Assembly (NCBI RefSeq): GCF_900187975.1
Contig: NZ_FZPC01000015.1
Coordinates: 62,001 to 126,000 of the forward strand
Origin: Pseudomonas delhiensis
GTDB taxonomy: Bacteria > Pseudomonadota > Gammaproteobacteria > Pseudomonadales > Pseudomonadaceae
Reading direction: 5' to 3'
DNA: 64,000 bases
Part shown: positions 7,584-14,964 of the stretch, in pieces
Position numbering within the stretch: the stretch's first letter is position 1
Layout: every line of letters begins with the position of its first letter
The notes under the pieces: model-generated
What the model was told of the DNA's origin: nothing
The model's input: only the letters and a program-made list of their open reading frames with translations
Database searches by the model: none
Made by a program: the position numbers and the translations under genes

Positions 7584-9215
7584 ATGAACGAAAACAAGAT
7601 CCACGACGTGGCCATCGTCGGCTACGGGCCGGTCGGCCAGACCCTCGCCATCCTCCTCGGCCGCATGGGCTACAGCGTCGCCGTGTACGAGCGCTGGCAG
7701 TCCCTCTACCCGCTGCCGCGCGCGGTGTTCCACGACCACGAGATCCGCCGCGTGTTCCGCATGATGGGCCTGGAGGAGGAGCTGAAGGAAATCTCCCAGC
7801 CCTCGGCCTGCTACCAGTGGTTCAACGCCGACTGGAAGGTGCTGGTGGAGATCGACTGGTCCGCCGAGTCGATCAGCGACGGCCCCTTCGGCTACCTGTT
7901 CAACCAGCCGGGCCTGGAGGCCATCCTCGATCGCCGGGCCAAGGCCATCGCCAACGTCGAGGTCCACCAGGGCTGGGAAGTGCTTGGGCTGAGCCAGGAC
8001 GAGCAGGGCTGCGAACTGCGCCTGCAGCGCACCCAGCGCGGCGACCCGGCGCAGGCCGCCGAGCAGCGCACGGTGCGCGCCCGCTACGTGATCGGCGCCG
8101 ACGGCGCCAACAGCGTGGTGCGCCGCGAGTGCGGCATCGACTGGCTGGACCTGGGCTTCCAGGAAGACTGGCTGGTGGTCGACCTGCAGCCCAACCCCGG
8201 CGTCGAGCTGGACGTGCCGGACATCGGCCAGTGGTGCAACCCGGCGCGGCCGACCACCATGGTCCCCGGCGGCCCCGGCTACCGCCGCTGGGAATTCATG
8301 CGCCTGCCCCACGAGAGCATCGAGGACCTGCAGAGCACCGACAAGGTCTGGGAACTGCTGGCGCCCTGGGTCACCCCGGACACCGCCACCCTGGTGCGCC
8401 ACGCCGTCTACCAGTTCCGCTCGCGCATCGCCGAAACCTGGCGCCACGGCCGCGTGCTGCTGGCCGGCGACGCCGCGCACCTGATGCCGCCGTTCATGGG
8501 CCAGGGCATGTGCTCGGGCATCCGCGACGCCTGGAACCTGTCCTGGCGCCTGGACCTGGTCTTCTGCGGCATCTGCTCGGAGCAACTGCTGGACAGCTAC
8601 ACCCTGGAGCGCAAGCCGCAGATCCGCGCGGTGATCGACGCCTCGGTGGCGATGGGCAAGGTGGTCTGCGTGGCCGACCCGCAGAAGGCCGCCGAACGCG
8701 ACGCCGCCTTCCTCGCCGGCGAAGTGCCGCCGCTGCCGCCGTTCCCCGGCCTGGTCGACGGCGTGGTGCACAAGGACGAGCGCAACGGCCGCGCCCTGGG
8801 CCCGGCCGGCTGCCTGGGCGTGCACGGCGAAGTCGAATGGGACGGGCGCCGCCAGCGCTACGACGACGCCTTCGGCCGCGGCTTCCACCTGCTGAGCCTC
8901 GGCGACGACCCGCTGGCCGGGCTGGACGAGGCGCACAAGGCGCTGCTCGAACAGCTGGAAGTGAAGGCCGTGCGCCTGAGCGAGGACGGCGCGCCGGGCA
9001 CCTGCCGCGACCTCTCCGGCAAGTACCACCAGTTCCTCCGCGCCGCCGGGCTGCAGGCCGTGCTGGTACGCCCGGACTTCTACATCTACGGCGGCATCGG
9101 CCACGCCAGCGAACTGCCGCAACTGCTCGACGCGCTGCGCCGCGACCTGGCGCTGCGGCAGGGCCCGGGCGGCGCGCTGCGGGAGGCGCGCCGGCCGCTC
9201 GCCGCCCAGCTGTAG
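7584..9215 (+). CDS. FAD-dependent aromatic hydroxylase, MhpA-like
   Basis: A 543-residue group A flavoprotein monooxygenase. The Rossmann motif VAIVGYGPVGQTLA is at the N-terminus, the NADPH/FAD DG motif is VIGADGANSVVRR, and the GD motif is VLLAGDAAHLMPPFMGQGMCSGIRDAWNLSWRL. This matches the 3-(3-hydroxyphenyl)propionate / 2-hydroxybiphenyl hydroxylase type. It would add a second or third ring hydroxyl using NAD(P)H and O2, supplying the extradiol enzyme encoded just upstream. It is followed by a hairpin and the second barrel gene. Relatives that act on orcinol or resorcinol are also possible. Confidence 0.92.
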   Translation: MNENKIHDVAIVGYGPVGQTLAILLGRMGYSVAVYERWQSLYPLPRAVFHDHEIRRVFRMMGLEEELKEISQPSACYQWFNADWKVLVEIDWSAESISDGPFGYLFNQPGLEAILDRRAKAIANVEVHQGWEVLGLSQDEQGCELRLQRTQRGDPAQAAEQRTVRARYVIGADGANSVVRRECGIDWLDLGFQEDWLVVDLQPNPGVELDVPDIGQWCNPARPTTMVPGGPGYRRWEFMRLPHESIEDLQSTDKVWELLAPWVTPDTATLVRHAVYQFRSRIAETWRHGRVLLAGDAAHLMPPFMGQGMCSGIRDAWNLSWRLDLVFCGICSEQLLDSYTLERKPQIRAVIDASVAMGKVVCVADPQKAAERDAAFLAGEVPPLPPFPGLVDGVVHKDERNGRALGPAGCLGVHGEVEWDGRRQRYDDAFGRGFHLLSLGDDPLAGLDEAHKALLEQLEVKAVRLSEDGAPGTCRDLSGKYHQFLRAAGLQAVLVRPDFYIYGGIGHASELPQLLDALRRDLALRQGPGGALREARRPLAAQL

Positions 9216-9224
9216 GTTCCCCCC

Positions 9225-9249
9225 GTCCGCGGGGCAGCCCCCCGCGGAC
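9225..9249. terminator. Intercistronic hairpin before second barrel gene
   Basis: A 10-bp perfect stem GTCCGCGGGG / CCCCGCGGAC with a 5-base loop and no T-run. It may be an attenuator or RNA-stabilising structure between hydroxylase and porin. Confidence 0.45.
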
Positions 9250-9258
9250 CCTTCTGAA

Positions 9259-9269
9259 AACAACAACAA
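9259..9269 (+). promoter_or_regulatory. Hfq/Crc CA motif
   Basis: AACAACAACAA followed by GAG, 11 bases before ATG 9281. It is almost identical to the leader of the paralogous barrel gene (802-812). Confidence 0.7.
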
Positions 9270-9280
9270 GAGACAGATCG

Positions 9281-10633
9281 ATGCACAACATCAAGGTGAA
9301 AACGCTTGGTGCGGTCCTGGCCGCCCTGGCGATCGTCGAATGCCATGCCGCCGAGGCGCCGGCGCCGGGGGAGGGCGCTCTGTTCAAGGGCCTCTTCGGC
9401 GACAGCCTGGAGCGCGACTACGGCATCACCGTTTCCAACCTGCTGGACATCGCCTACGTGCGCAACAACCGCTCCACCCACGACGAGCGCCGGGACGGCC
9501 TGAGCAACCTGCCGCTCACCGGCATGTCCGACGAGGGCCTGGAGTGGGGCAGCCTGCACCTGTTCGTCGACAAGGCGCTCAAGGGCACCTTCGTGCCACG
9601 CATCACCCCGCTGCCGGGGCCCAGGCCGCAGGACTTCGCCTTCGGTTTCACCTTCGAGGCCAACTACGGCCGCAACGCCCAGTTCGCCCGCACCTTCGGC
9701 TGGGACATGCACTGGAACCTGAACGAGGACGACGCCGCCAGGGCGCAGAAGGACAAGGACCGTTTCCTCGCCGTCCCCAACATCGCCGCCACCGCCTACG
9801 TGCCCTACGGCCCGGGCTTCAACTTCATGGCCGGGGTGTTCGGCCCGGCGCTGGGCTACGAGATACCGCCGAACATCCGCCAGGCGCGCAACCCCTTCGC
9901 CAGCAAGACCTACGCTTTCGTCAGCGAGCCGGGCACCGTCTCCGGGGTGCTGGTGGGCGCCCGCCTGCTCGATGGCGACCCCGGCATCCTCGGCCTGGAG
10001 CTGGGCGTGGTGCAGGGCTGGAACAACCTGCGCGACAACAACGACGGCAAGTCGGTCATGGGCGCCCTGCGCTGGCGCACGCCGGACATGAACACCTGGG
10101 TCGACTACGAATTCATCGTCGGCGACGAGCAGAACGACAGCACCTCCGACGTGCAGGCGCCGACCGCGCGGCTGATCGCCGACAGCGGCCAGCTCAAGCA
10201 GCAGCACTCGCTCAACGGCTGGCACAGGTTCGACGAACGCTGGTCCATGGGCGCCGAGGTGGTCTACGGCCACCAGGCCGGCGACGGCAAGCCGACCACC
10301 CTGGACATCGTCAGCGGCCCGGGTTTCGACGGCGCCCACTGGTGGGGCGCCAACGCGGTGCTGACCTACCAGTACCGCCCGGACCTGTCGTTCTCCGTGC
10401 GCGGCGAGCATTTCAGCGACCCGGACGGCTTCATCCTGTTCCCCACCAGCAGCGCCCGCGGCGACTACAACGCCCTCACCGGCGGGCTGCGCTGGGATGT
10501 GACCGGCAACCTCTCGCTGCGCCCGGAGGTCCGCTACGACTGGTTCGACGCCCGCGACCACGACCGCCCCTACGGCAACGGCCGCGACCGCTCGCAACTC
10601 TCCACCATGGTCGAAGCGCTGTTCTACTTCTGA
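9281..10633 (+). CDS. Outer-membrane beta-barrel protein, paralogue 2
   Basis: A 450-residue barrel with signal sequence (MHNIKVKTLGAVLAALAIVECHA) and terminal ALFYF. It is closely similar to the protein at 825 along the whole length, for example sharing RDYGIT, NNRSTHDERRDGLSNLP, YGPGF, GYEIPPNIR, NPFAS and SLNGWHRFDERWSMGAE. I begin at ATG 9281; the frame is open much further upstream but without start signals. It follows the aromatic hydroxylase and precedes an MFS transporter, so it likely passes the same or a related aromatic through the outer membrane. The pair arose by duplication. Confidence 0.83.
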   Translation: MHNIKVKTLGAVLAALAIVECHAAEAPAPGEGALFKGLFGDSLERDYGITVSNLLDIAYVRNNRSTHDERRDGLSNLPLTGMSDEGLEWGSLHLFVDKALKGTFVPRITPLPGPRPQDFAFGFTFEANYGRNAQFARTFGWDMHWNLNEDDAARAQKDKDRFLAVPNIAATAYVPYGPGFNFMAGVFGPALGYEIPPNIRQARNPFASKTYAFVSEPGTVSGVLVGARLLDGDPGILGLELGVVQGWNNLRDNNDGKSVMGALRWRTPDMNTWVDYEFIVGDEQNDSTSDVQAPTARLIADSGQLKQQHSLNGWHRFDERWSMGAEVVYGHQAGDGKPTTLDIVSGPGFDGAHWWGANAVLTYQYRPDLSFSVRGEHFSDPDGFILFPTSSARGDYNALTGGLRWDVTGNLSLRPEVRYDWFDARDHDRPYGNGRDRSQLSTMVEALFYF

Positions 10634-10663
10634 CCGCCCGCCACCGCCCCGAGTACCCATGCC

Positions 10664-11914
10664 ATGCACAACAATGACAACACGTGGAATGCGCGCTACG
10701 AATACACCGCCGTCGCCATGCTCGCCCTGGGCTTCGGCCTGGTCGGCCTGGACCGCTTCATCATCCTGCCGCTGTTCCCGGTGATGATGAGCGAGCTGCA
10801 GCTGGACTACCAGGACCTGGGCAACATCTCGGCGGTCCTCGCCATCGCCTGGGGGATTTCCTCGATCTTCATGGGCCGGCTGTCCGACCGCATCGGCCGG
10901 CGCAAGGTGCTGATCCCCGCGGTGCTGCTGTTCTCCCTGCTGGCCGGGTTGTCCGGGCTGGCCAACGGCGTCGCCGCGCTGCTGCTGATCCGCGCGGTGA
11001 TGGGCGTCTCCGAGGGCGCCTTCACGCCCACCGCCATCGCCGCCACGGCGGAGTCCTCGCAGCCGTCGCGGCGCGGGCTGAACATCGGCATCCAGCAGGC
11101 CTTCTTCCCGATCCTCGGCCTGGGCCTGGCGCCCATCCTCGCCACCCAGCTGCTGCTGGTGCTGCCGTCCTGGCGCTGGGTGTTCGTGGTGGTCTCGCTG
11201 CCCGGCTTCCTGCTCGCCTGGTGGATGTACCGCAGCCTGCGCGAGACCCGCGTGGCGGCGGCACCTGCCCAGGCGCAGGAACCGGAGCAGGGCCGCTGGC
11301 TGGATGCGCTGCGCTATCGCAACGTGCCGCTGAACATCCTCGGCATGTTCTGCATGCTCACCAGCCTGTTCGTGCTCAGCGTGATGATGCCCAACTACCT
11401 CACCGACTACCTGCACCTGGGCGTGCAGCAGATGGGCTTCGTCATGTCCGCCATCGGCCTGGGCGGCTTCGTCGGCCAGCTGGTGCTGCCGGGGCTGTCC
11501 GACCGCCTGGGGCGCAAGCCGGTGGTGCTGGGCAGCTTCGCCGCCACCGGCGCCTGCATCTGGCTGCTGATGCACACCGGGGCCGAGCCGCTGGTGCTGT
11601 TCGCCCTGCTGTTCCTCACCACCTTCTTCAACTTCAGCATGATCTGCATGACCGTCGGCCCGCTCACCGGCGAGTCGGTGCCGCTGCCCCTGGTATCCAC
11701 CGCCACCGGCCTGGTGGTGGGCATAGGCGAGGTGTTCGGCGGCGGCGTGGCCCCGGCGCTGGCCGGCTACATCGCCCAGCACCACGGCATCCAGTACACC
11801 CTCTACCTGGCCCTGGGCGGCGTGGCGCTGGGCCTGCTGGTCGCCTGCCTGCTGCGCGAGACCGCGCCGCTGCGCCGCGGGCTGCCGGCCGGGCAGGGCG
11901 GGGAGGTGGCCTGA
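10664..11914 (+). CDS. MFS transporter, probable aromatic-acid uptake
   Basis: A 416-residue protein with about 12 hydrophobic segments. The MFS signature between helices 2 and 3 is GRLSDRIGRRKVLIPA, repeated in the second half as PGLSDRLGRKPVVLGS. The N-terminus is AVAMLALGFGLVGLDRFIILPLFPVMM. It lies 30 bp after the second barrel gene, which supports a two-membrane uptake route. No strong ribosome site is visible before ATG 10664, so translation may be coupled to the barrel gene. Substrate could be an aromatic or related carboxylic acid; this is inference from context. Confidence 0.9.
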   Translation: MHNNDNTWNARYEYTAVAMLALGFGLVGLDRFIILPLFPVMMSELQLDYQDLGNISAVLAIAWGISSIFMGRLSDRIGRRKVLIPAVLLFSLLAGLSGLANGVAALLLIRAVMGVSEGAFTPTAIAATAESSQPSRRGLNIGIQQAFFPILGLGLAPILATQLLLVLPSWRWVFVVVSLPGFLLAWWMYRSLRETRVAAAPAQAQEPEQGRWLDALRYRNVPLNILGMFCMLTSLFVLSVMMPNYLTDYLHLGVQQMGFVMSAIGLGGFVGQLVLPGLSDRLGRKPVVLGSFAATGACIWLLMHTGAEPLVLFALLFLTTFFNFSMICMTVGPLTGESVPLPLVSTATGLVVGIGEVFGGGVAPALAGYIAQHHGIQYTLYLALGGVALGLLVACLLRETAPLRRGLPAGQGGEVA

Positions 11915-11921
11915 AGCGATA

Positions 11922-11976
11922 GTGCCGACAGGAGGTCGGCACGACGAGGCCGGGCCTGCCGTCCCGGCTTCGTTTT
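11922..11976 (+). terminator. Double hairpin terminator after the MFS gene
   Basis: A first stem GTGCCGAC / GTCGGCAC (11922-11942) is followed by a second GCCGGG / CCCGGC (11949-11968) with tail TTCGTTTT. This ends the ring-cleavage operon. The rest of the gap up to 12162 shows no further gene. Confidence 0.7.
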
Positions 11977-12162
11977 CGTCATGCGCCGGATGCGCATGCC
12001 GCCGCCGGCGCTACCCGCGCCCGGCGGCGTTCTTCCCTCGCGCCGGGCTCGGGCGGCGTCGGTCACGAGCCGGCGCCGCCCGGTCTTCGCCGGGCCCGCA
12101 TGGCTGGCGCCACGGGGCTGGCCGGGCGAGAATCGCTGTTTTGTGCCTTGGAGAAACCCGCA

Positions 12163-13122
12163 ATGAAAGCCGCCATCGTCCATTCCTTCGACCAGCCGCC
12201 GCGCTACGGCGAGATAGACGCGCCGCAGGCCGCCGCCGGCGAGGTGCTGGTGCGCGTGCGCGCCGCCGCGCTCAGCCAGCTGGTGCGCGCCCAGGCCAGC
12301 GGCAAGCACTACAGCAGCGGCAAGACCCTGCCGGTGGTGCCCGGCGCCGATGGCGTCGGCCTGCTGGAAGACGGCAGCCGCGTGTACTTCGCCTTCCCCC
12401 GCGCGCCCATCGGCGCCATGGCCGAGATGGTGGCGGTGGATGCGCGCCAGTGCGTGGCCATCCCCGAGGGCGTCGACGACATCACCGCGGCGGCCATCGC
12501 CAACCCCGGCATGTCGTCCTGGGCGGCGCTGCAGGAGCGCGCGCACTTCAAGCCCGGCGAAAGCGTGCTGGTCAACGGCGCCGCCGGCGTCTCCGGGCGC
12601 CTGGCCATCCAGGTGGCCAGGCACCTGGGCGCCTCCCGCGTGGTGGTCACCGCGCGCAACCCGGCGGTGGAAGCGGAACTGCGCGCCCTGGGCGCGGACG
12701 ACTTCATCCGCCTCGACCAGCCGGCCGAGCGACTGACCGCCGCCTTTCGCGAGGAAATCCAGGGCCGCGGCATCGACGTGGTGCTCGACTACCTGTGGGG
12801 CCCGCCGGCGGCCTGCATCCTCGACGCCGTGGTCAGCCACGGCAGCGGCAAGGCCGCGCCGCGCCTGCGCTTCGTCAACATCGGCTCGCTCGCCGGGGCG
12901 AGCATCCCGATGAGCCCCGGCGCGCTGCGCAGCTCCGGCCTGGAGCTGCTCGGCAGCGGCCTGGGCAGCGTGTCCAACGAAGGCCTGGTGAAGGTGGTCG
13001 GCCAGCTGCTGCAGGCCATCGAACCGGCCGGGCTGAAGGTGGACGCCGAGGCGGTGCCGCTGAGCGAGGTCGAGTCGGCCTGGCAGCGCAACGCCGCCGA
13101 GCGCATCGTCTTCACCCTGTGA
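12163..13122 (+). CDS. Zinc-independent MDR oxidoreductase (quinone oxidoreductase-like)
   Basis: A 319-residue medium-chain reductase. The GroES-like N-terminal domain is MKAAIVHSFDQPPRYGEIDAP. The cofactor domain contains VLVNGAAGVSGRLAIQVARHLGASRVVVTARN, the AxxGxxG motif preferred by NADPH-dependent quinone/enoyl reductases. Zinc-binding cysteines are absent. The start at 12163 is supported by TTGGAG. It would reduce a quinone, enone or C=C bond of a catabolic intermediate. It stands alone between two hairpins, so it is probably a monocistronic gene. Confidence 0.87.
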   Translation: MKAAIVHSFDQPPRYGEIDAPQAAAGEVLVRVRAAALSQLVRAQASGKHYSSGKTLPVVPGADGVGLLEDGSRVYFAFPRAPIGAMAEMVAVDARQCVAIPEGVDDITAAAIANPGMSSWAALQERAHFKPGESVLVNGAAGVSGRLAIQVARHLGASRVVVTARNPAVEAELRALGADDFIRLDQPAERLTAAFREEIQGRGIDVVLDYLWGPPAACILDAVVSHGSGKAAPRLRFVNIGSLAGASIPMSPGALRSSGLELLGSGLGSVSNEGLVKVVGQLLQAIEPAGLKVDAEAVPLSEVESAWQRNAAERIVFTL

Positions 13123-13128
13123 TCCAGC

Positions 13129-13159
13129 GGCGGCCGCGCCGGGGCAGGGCGCGGCCGCC
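13129..13159 (+). terminator. GC-rich hairpin after the MDR gene
   Basis: A 12-bp perfect stem (GGCGGCCGCGCC / GGCGCGGCCGCC) with a 7-base loop, seven bases after the stop. The T-run is lacking, so termination would be weak or factor-assisted. Confidence 0.5.
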
Positions 13160-13202
13160 GTCATCCCTCCCATCGATGAGCGTGCCGGTGCGCTGCGGTG
13201 GT

Positions 13203-13236
13203 TTGACCTTGCGCCAGTTTTAAGGTAATCACCTTA
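13203..13236 (+). promoter_or_regulatory. Promoter of the SDR gene with TetR-type operator
   Basis: TTGACC (13203-13208), 17 bp, TAATCA (13226-13231). The palindrome TAAGGTAATCACCTTA (13221-13236) overlaps the -10 element. It is a variant of the TAAGGTG-N2-CACCTTA sites beside the TetR gene at 14199, so the SDR is a probable member of that regulon. Confidence 0.66.
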
Positions 13237-13300
13237 GGCATGTGGCCCGCTCCGCCGCCCGCCGTGCCTTCCGGCGCGGCCGATAGGTGGGGTGTGCCGT

Positions 13301-14161
13301 ATGGCGAACGATCCCGAGGAGGATGCCGCGTTGTCGAAACTGGCCAGCTACTACAAGAACAAGATCGCCGTGGTCACCGGTGCCGGCTCGGGCATCGGCC
13401 GGGCCATCGCCCAGCAGCTGGGCGCCCTGGGGGCCCGGGTGTACTGCACCGACGTCGATGGCGCGGCGGCGCAGCGGGTCGCCGCGGCGTTGCCCGATGC
13501 CGTGGGCGAGGCGCTGGACGTCACCGACGCCGAGGCGCTGGCGGCCTTCGCCGCGCGCGCGTATGCCCGGGAGGGCAGGGTGGACCTGCTGTTCAACAAC
13601 GCCGGCGTCGGCCATGCCGGGCGGGTGGAGGACACCGAGCTGGCGGACTGGCGCTGGGTCTTCGAGGTCAACCTGATGGGCGTGGTGCACGGCATCCACG
13701 CCTTCCTGCCGCGCATGCTGGCGCAGCCCGGGCGCGGGCACATCGTCAACACCGCCTCCGGCGCCGGGCTGATCCCCATGCCGCGCACCGCGCCCTACTG
13801 CGCCTCCAAGCACGCGGTGGTCGGGCTGTCGCAGTCGCTGGCGGCGGAGCTGGCCGGGCGCAACGTCGACGTCACCATCCTCTGCCCCGGCACCATCGAC
13901 ACCGCGATCATCCGCAACACCCGCATGCGCGGGGCCGGCGCCGAGCAGCGGCAGTCGCGGGCCATCGACTACTACGCGCGGCGCGGCGTGTCGCCCGACC
14001 GGGTGGCGCTGGACGTGCTCACCGACGTCAGCAAGGGCCGGCTGTTCTGCGTCACCCCGCGCAGCGAGGTGGGCGTCGGCTGGCTGCTGCAGCGCCTGTC
14101 GCCGCGGCTGATGCAGCGGATCATGCGGGCGCGCATGGACAAGGTCGAGGCCGTGGACTGA
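13301..14161 (+). CDS. Short-chain dehydrogenase/reductase
   Basis: A 286-residue classical SDR with the cofactor motif VVTGAGSGIGRAIAQQ, NNAGVG, the catalytic Ser in NTASGAG and the active site YCASKHA (YxxxK). I use ATG 13301, preceded by AGGTGG; a GTG at 13292 is possible. It would interconvert an alcohol and a ketone with NAD(P). With the convergent TetR gene, the Baeyer-Villiger monooxygenase and the aldehyde dehydrogenase, it forms a logical series: alcohol to ketone, ketone to ester, ester-derived alcohol/aldehyde to acid. Confidence 0.92.
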   Translation: MANDPEEDAALSKLASYYKNKIAVVTGAGSGIGRAIAQQLGALGARVYCTDVDGAAAQRVAAALPDAVGEALDVTDAEALAAFAARAYAREGRVDLLFNNAGVGHAGRVEDTELADWRWVFEVNLMGVVHGIHAFLPRMLAQPGRGHIVNTASGAGLIPMPRTAPYCASKHAVVGLSQSLAAELAGRNVDVTILCPGTIDTAIIRNTRMRGAGAEQRQSRAIDYYARRGVSPDRVALDVLTDVSKGRLFCVTPRSEVGVGWLLQRLSPRLMQRIMRARMDKVEAVD

Positions 14162-14172
14162 GCGCCACGGCG

Positions 14173-14195
14173 GCGGGGCCGGCAGGCGGCCCCGC
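14173..14195. terminator. Hairpin between convergent SDR and tetR genes
   Basis: A perfect 9-bp stem GCGGGGCCG / CGGCCCCGC with a 5-base loop lies between the two stop codons. No strong T-run is present. Confidence 0.5.
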
Positions 14196-14198
14196 GGC

Positions 14199-14795
14199 TT
14201 ATTCGGCCTGGCCGGCGGCGGCCGCGCGGGTGTCGCGCGAACGCACCAGGTAGGGCTCGAACAGCGCCGCCATCTGGTTGTAGCCCCAGTTCAGGTGCTT
14301 GCGGGTGACCCGCACGATGCCGTGCCGCGAGTGCAGGTATTCGATCCAGTAGGTGGAGACGATCCAGGCGTTTTCCAGCAGCGCCTCGATCTGTTCCTCG
14401 CGCAGGTTCATGCGGCCGCTGCCGATCATCGCCAGCAGCTTGGCGCGGCCGTGGGCCTGGACCTCGTCGGAGAGCGCCTGCAGGCGCTGGCGCAGGCTGG
14501 GGTCGAGGGCGAACAGGGTCATGCTGTCGCGGTAGAAGAAGCGCCATTCCCACATCAGCTGGAACCACAGGTGCAGGTCGTCCTGCTGCGAGGCCACGCG
14601 CACCTGTTCGGCGGCGAAGGCCTCGAACAGTTCGCTGACGATGTCGGCCTTCTTCTTGAAGTAGTAGTACAGGTTGCCCTCGTTGATGCCCGCCGCCTCG
14701 GCGATGGCCGCGGTGGTCACGGCGGCGACGCCGGTAGTGTTGAACAGCTTGCGGCACGTGACCAGGATGCGCTCCCGGGTGTTCTGGCGCTTCAT
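14199..14795 (-). CDS. TetR-family repressor
   Basis: A 198-residue regulator. The N-terminal helix-turn-helix reads TRERILVTCRKLFNTTGVAAVTTAAIAEAAGINEGNLYYYFKKKADIV; the rest is a helical ligand/dimer domain. I prefer ATG 14795 because AGGTGA lies six bases upstream and because the upstream ATG at 14822 nearly touches the operator palindrome at 14825. Three similar palindromes (13221, 14825, 14849) flank the gene. It therefore probably represses itself, the divergent Baeyer-Villiger gene and the SDR, and is released by a substrate ketone or alcohol. The arrangement recalls EthR/EthA. Confidence 0.9.
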   Translation of the reverse strand: MKRQNTRERILVTCRKLFNTTGVAAVTTAAIAEAAGINEGNLYYYFKKKADIVSELFEAFAAEQVRVASQQDDLHLWFQLMWEWRFFYRDSMTLFALDPSLRQRLQALSDEVQAHGRAKLLAMIGSGRMNLREEQIEALLENAWIVSTYWIEYLHSRHGIVRVTRKHLNWGYNQMAALFEPYLVRSRDTRAAAAGQAE

Positions 14796-14824
14796 GGGGT
14801 TCACCTGTTCGGCGGTTGACATTA

Positions 14825-14868
14825 TAAGGTGTTCACCTTAGATTCGGATTTAAGGTGCTCACCTTAAA
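14825..14868. promoter_or_regulatory. Two perfect TetR-type operators in the tetR/BVMO gap
   Basis: TAAGGTGTTCACCTTA (14825-14840) and TTTAAGGTGCTCACCTTAAA (14849-14868) are perfect palindromes sharing TAAGGTG-N2-CACCTTA, with centres 26 bp apart. They lie between the divergent regulator and monooxygenase genes. Confidence 0.82.
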
Positions 14869-14964
14869 GGTGGCAACCGGTCTTTCGCATCTTAGCGACG
14901 CTTCAGCGCATAAAAAAGCATCCCCCGGCCGCGCCGGGGGTACGACAACAGCGTGGAGATCCAG

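Noticed and set aside
7271-9280. Possible N-terminal extension of the second barrel protein
   Set aside because: The frame is open upstream but runs antiparallel in meaning to the dioxygenase and hydroxylase genes; the signal peptide and ribosome site fix the start at 9281.
10664-10690. Crc/Hfq motif at the MFS transporter start
   Set aside because: ACAACAATGACAACA lacks a full AAnAAnAA register, so it is not counted as a match.
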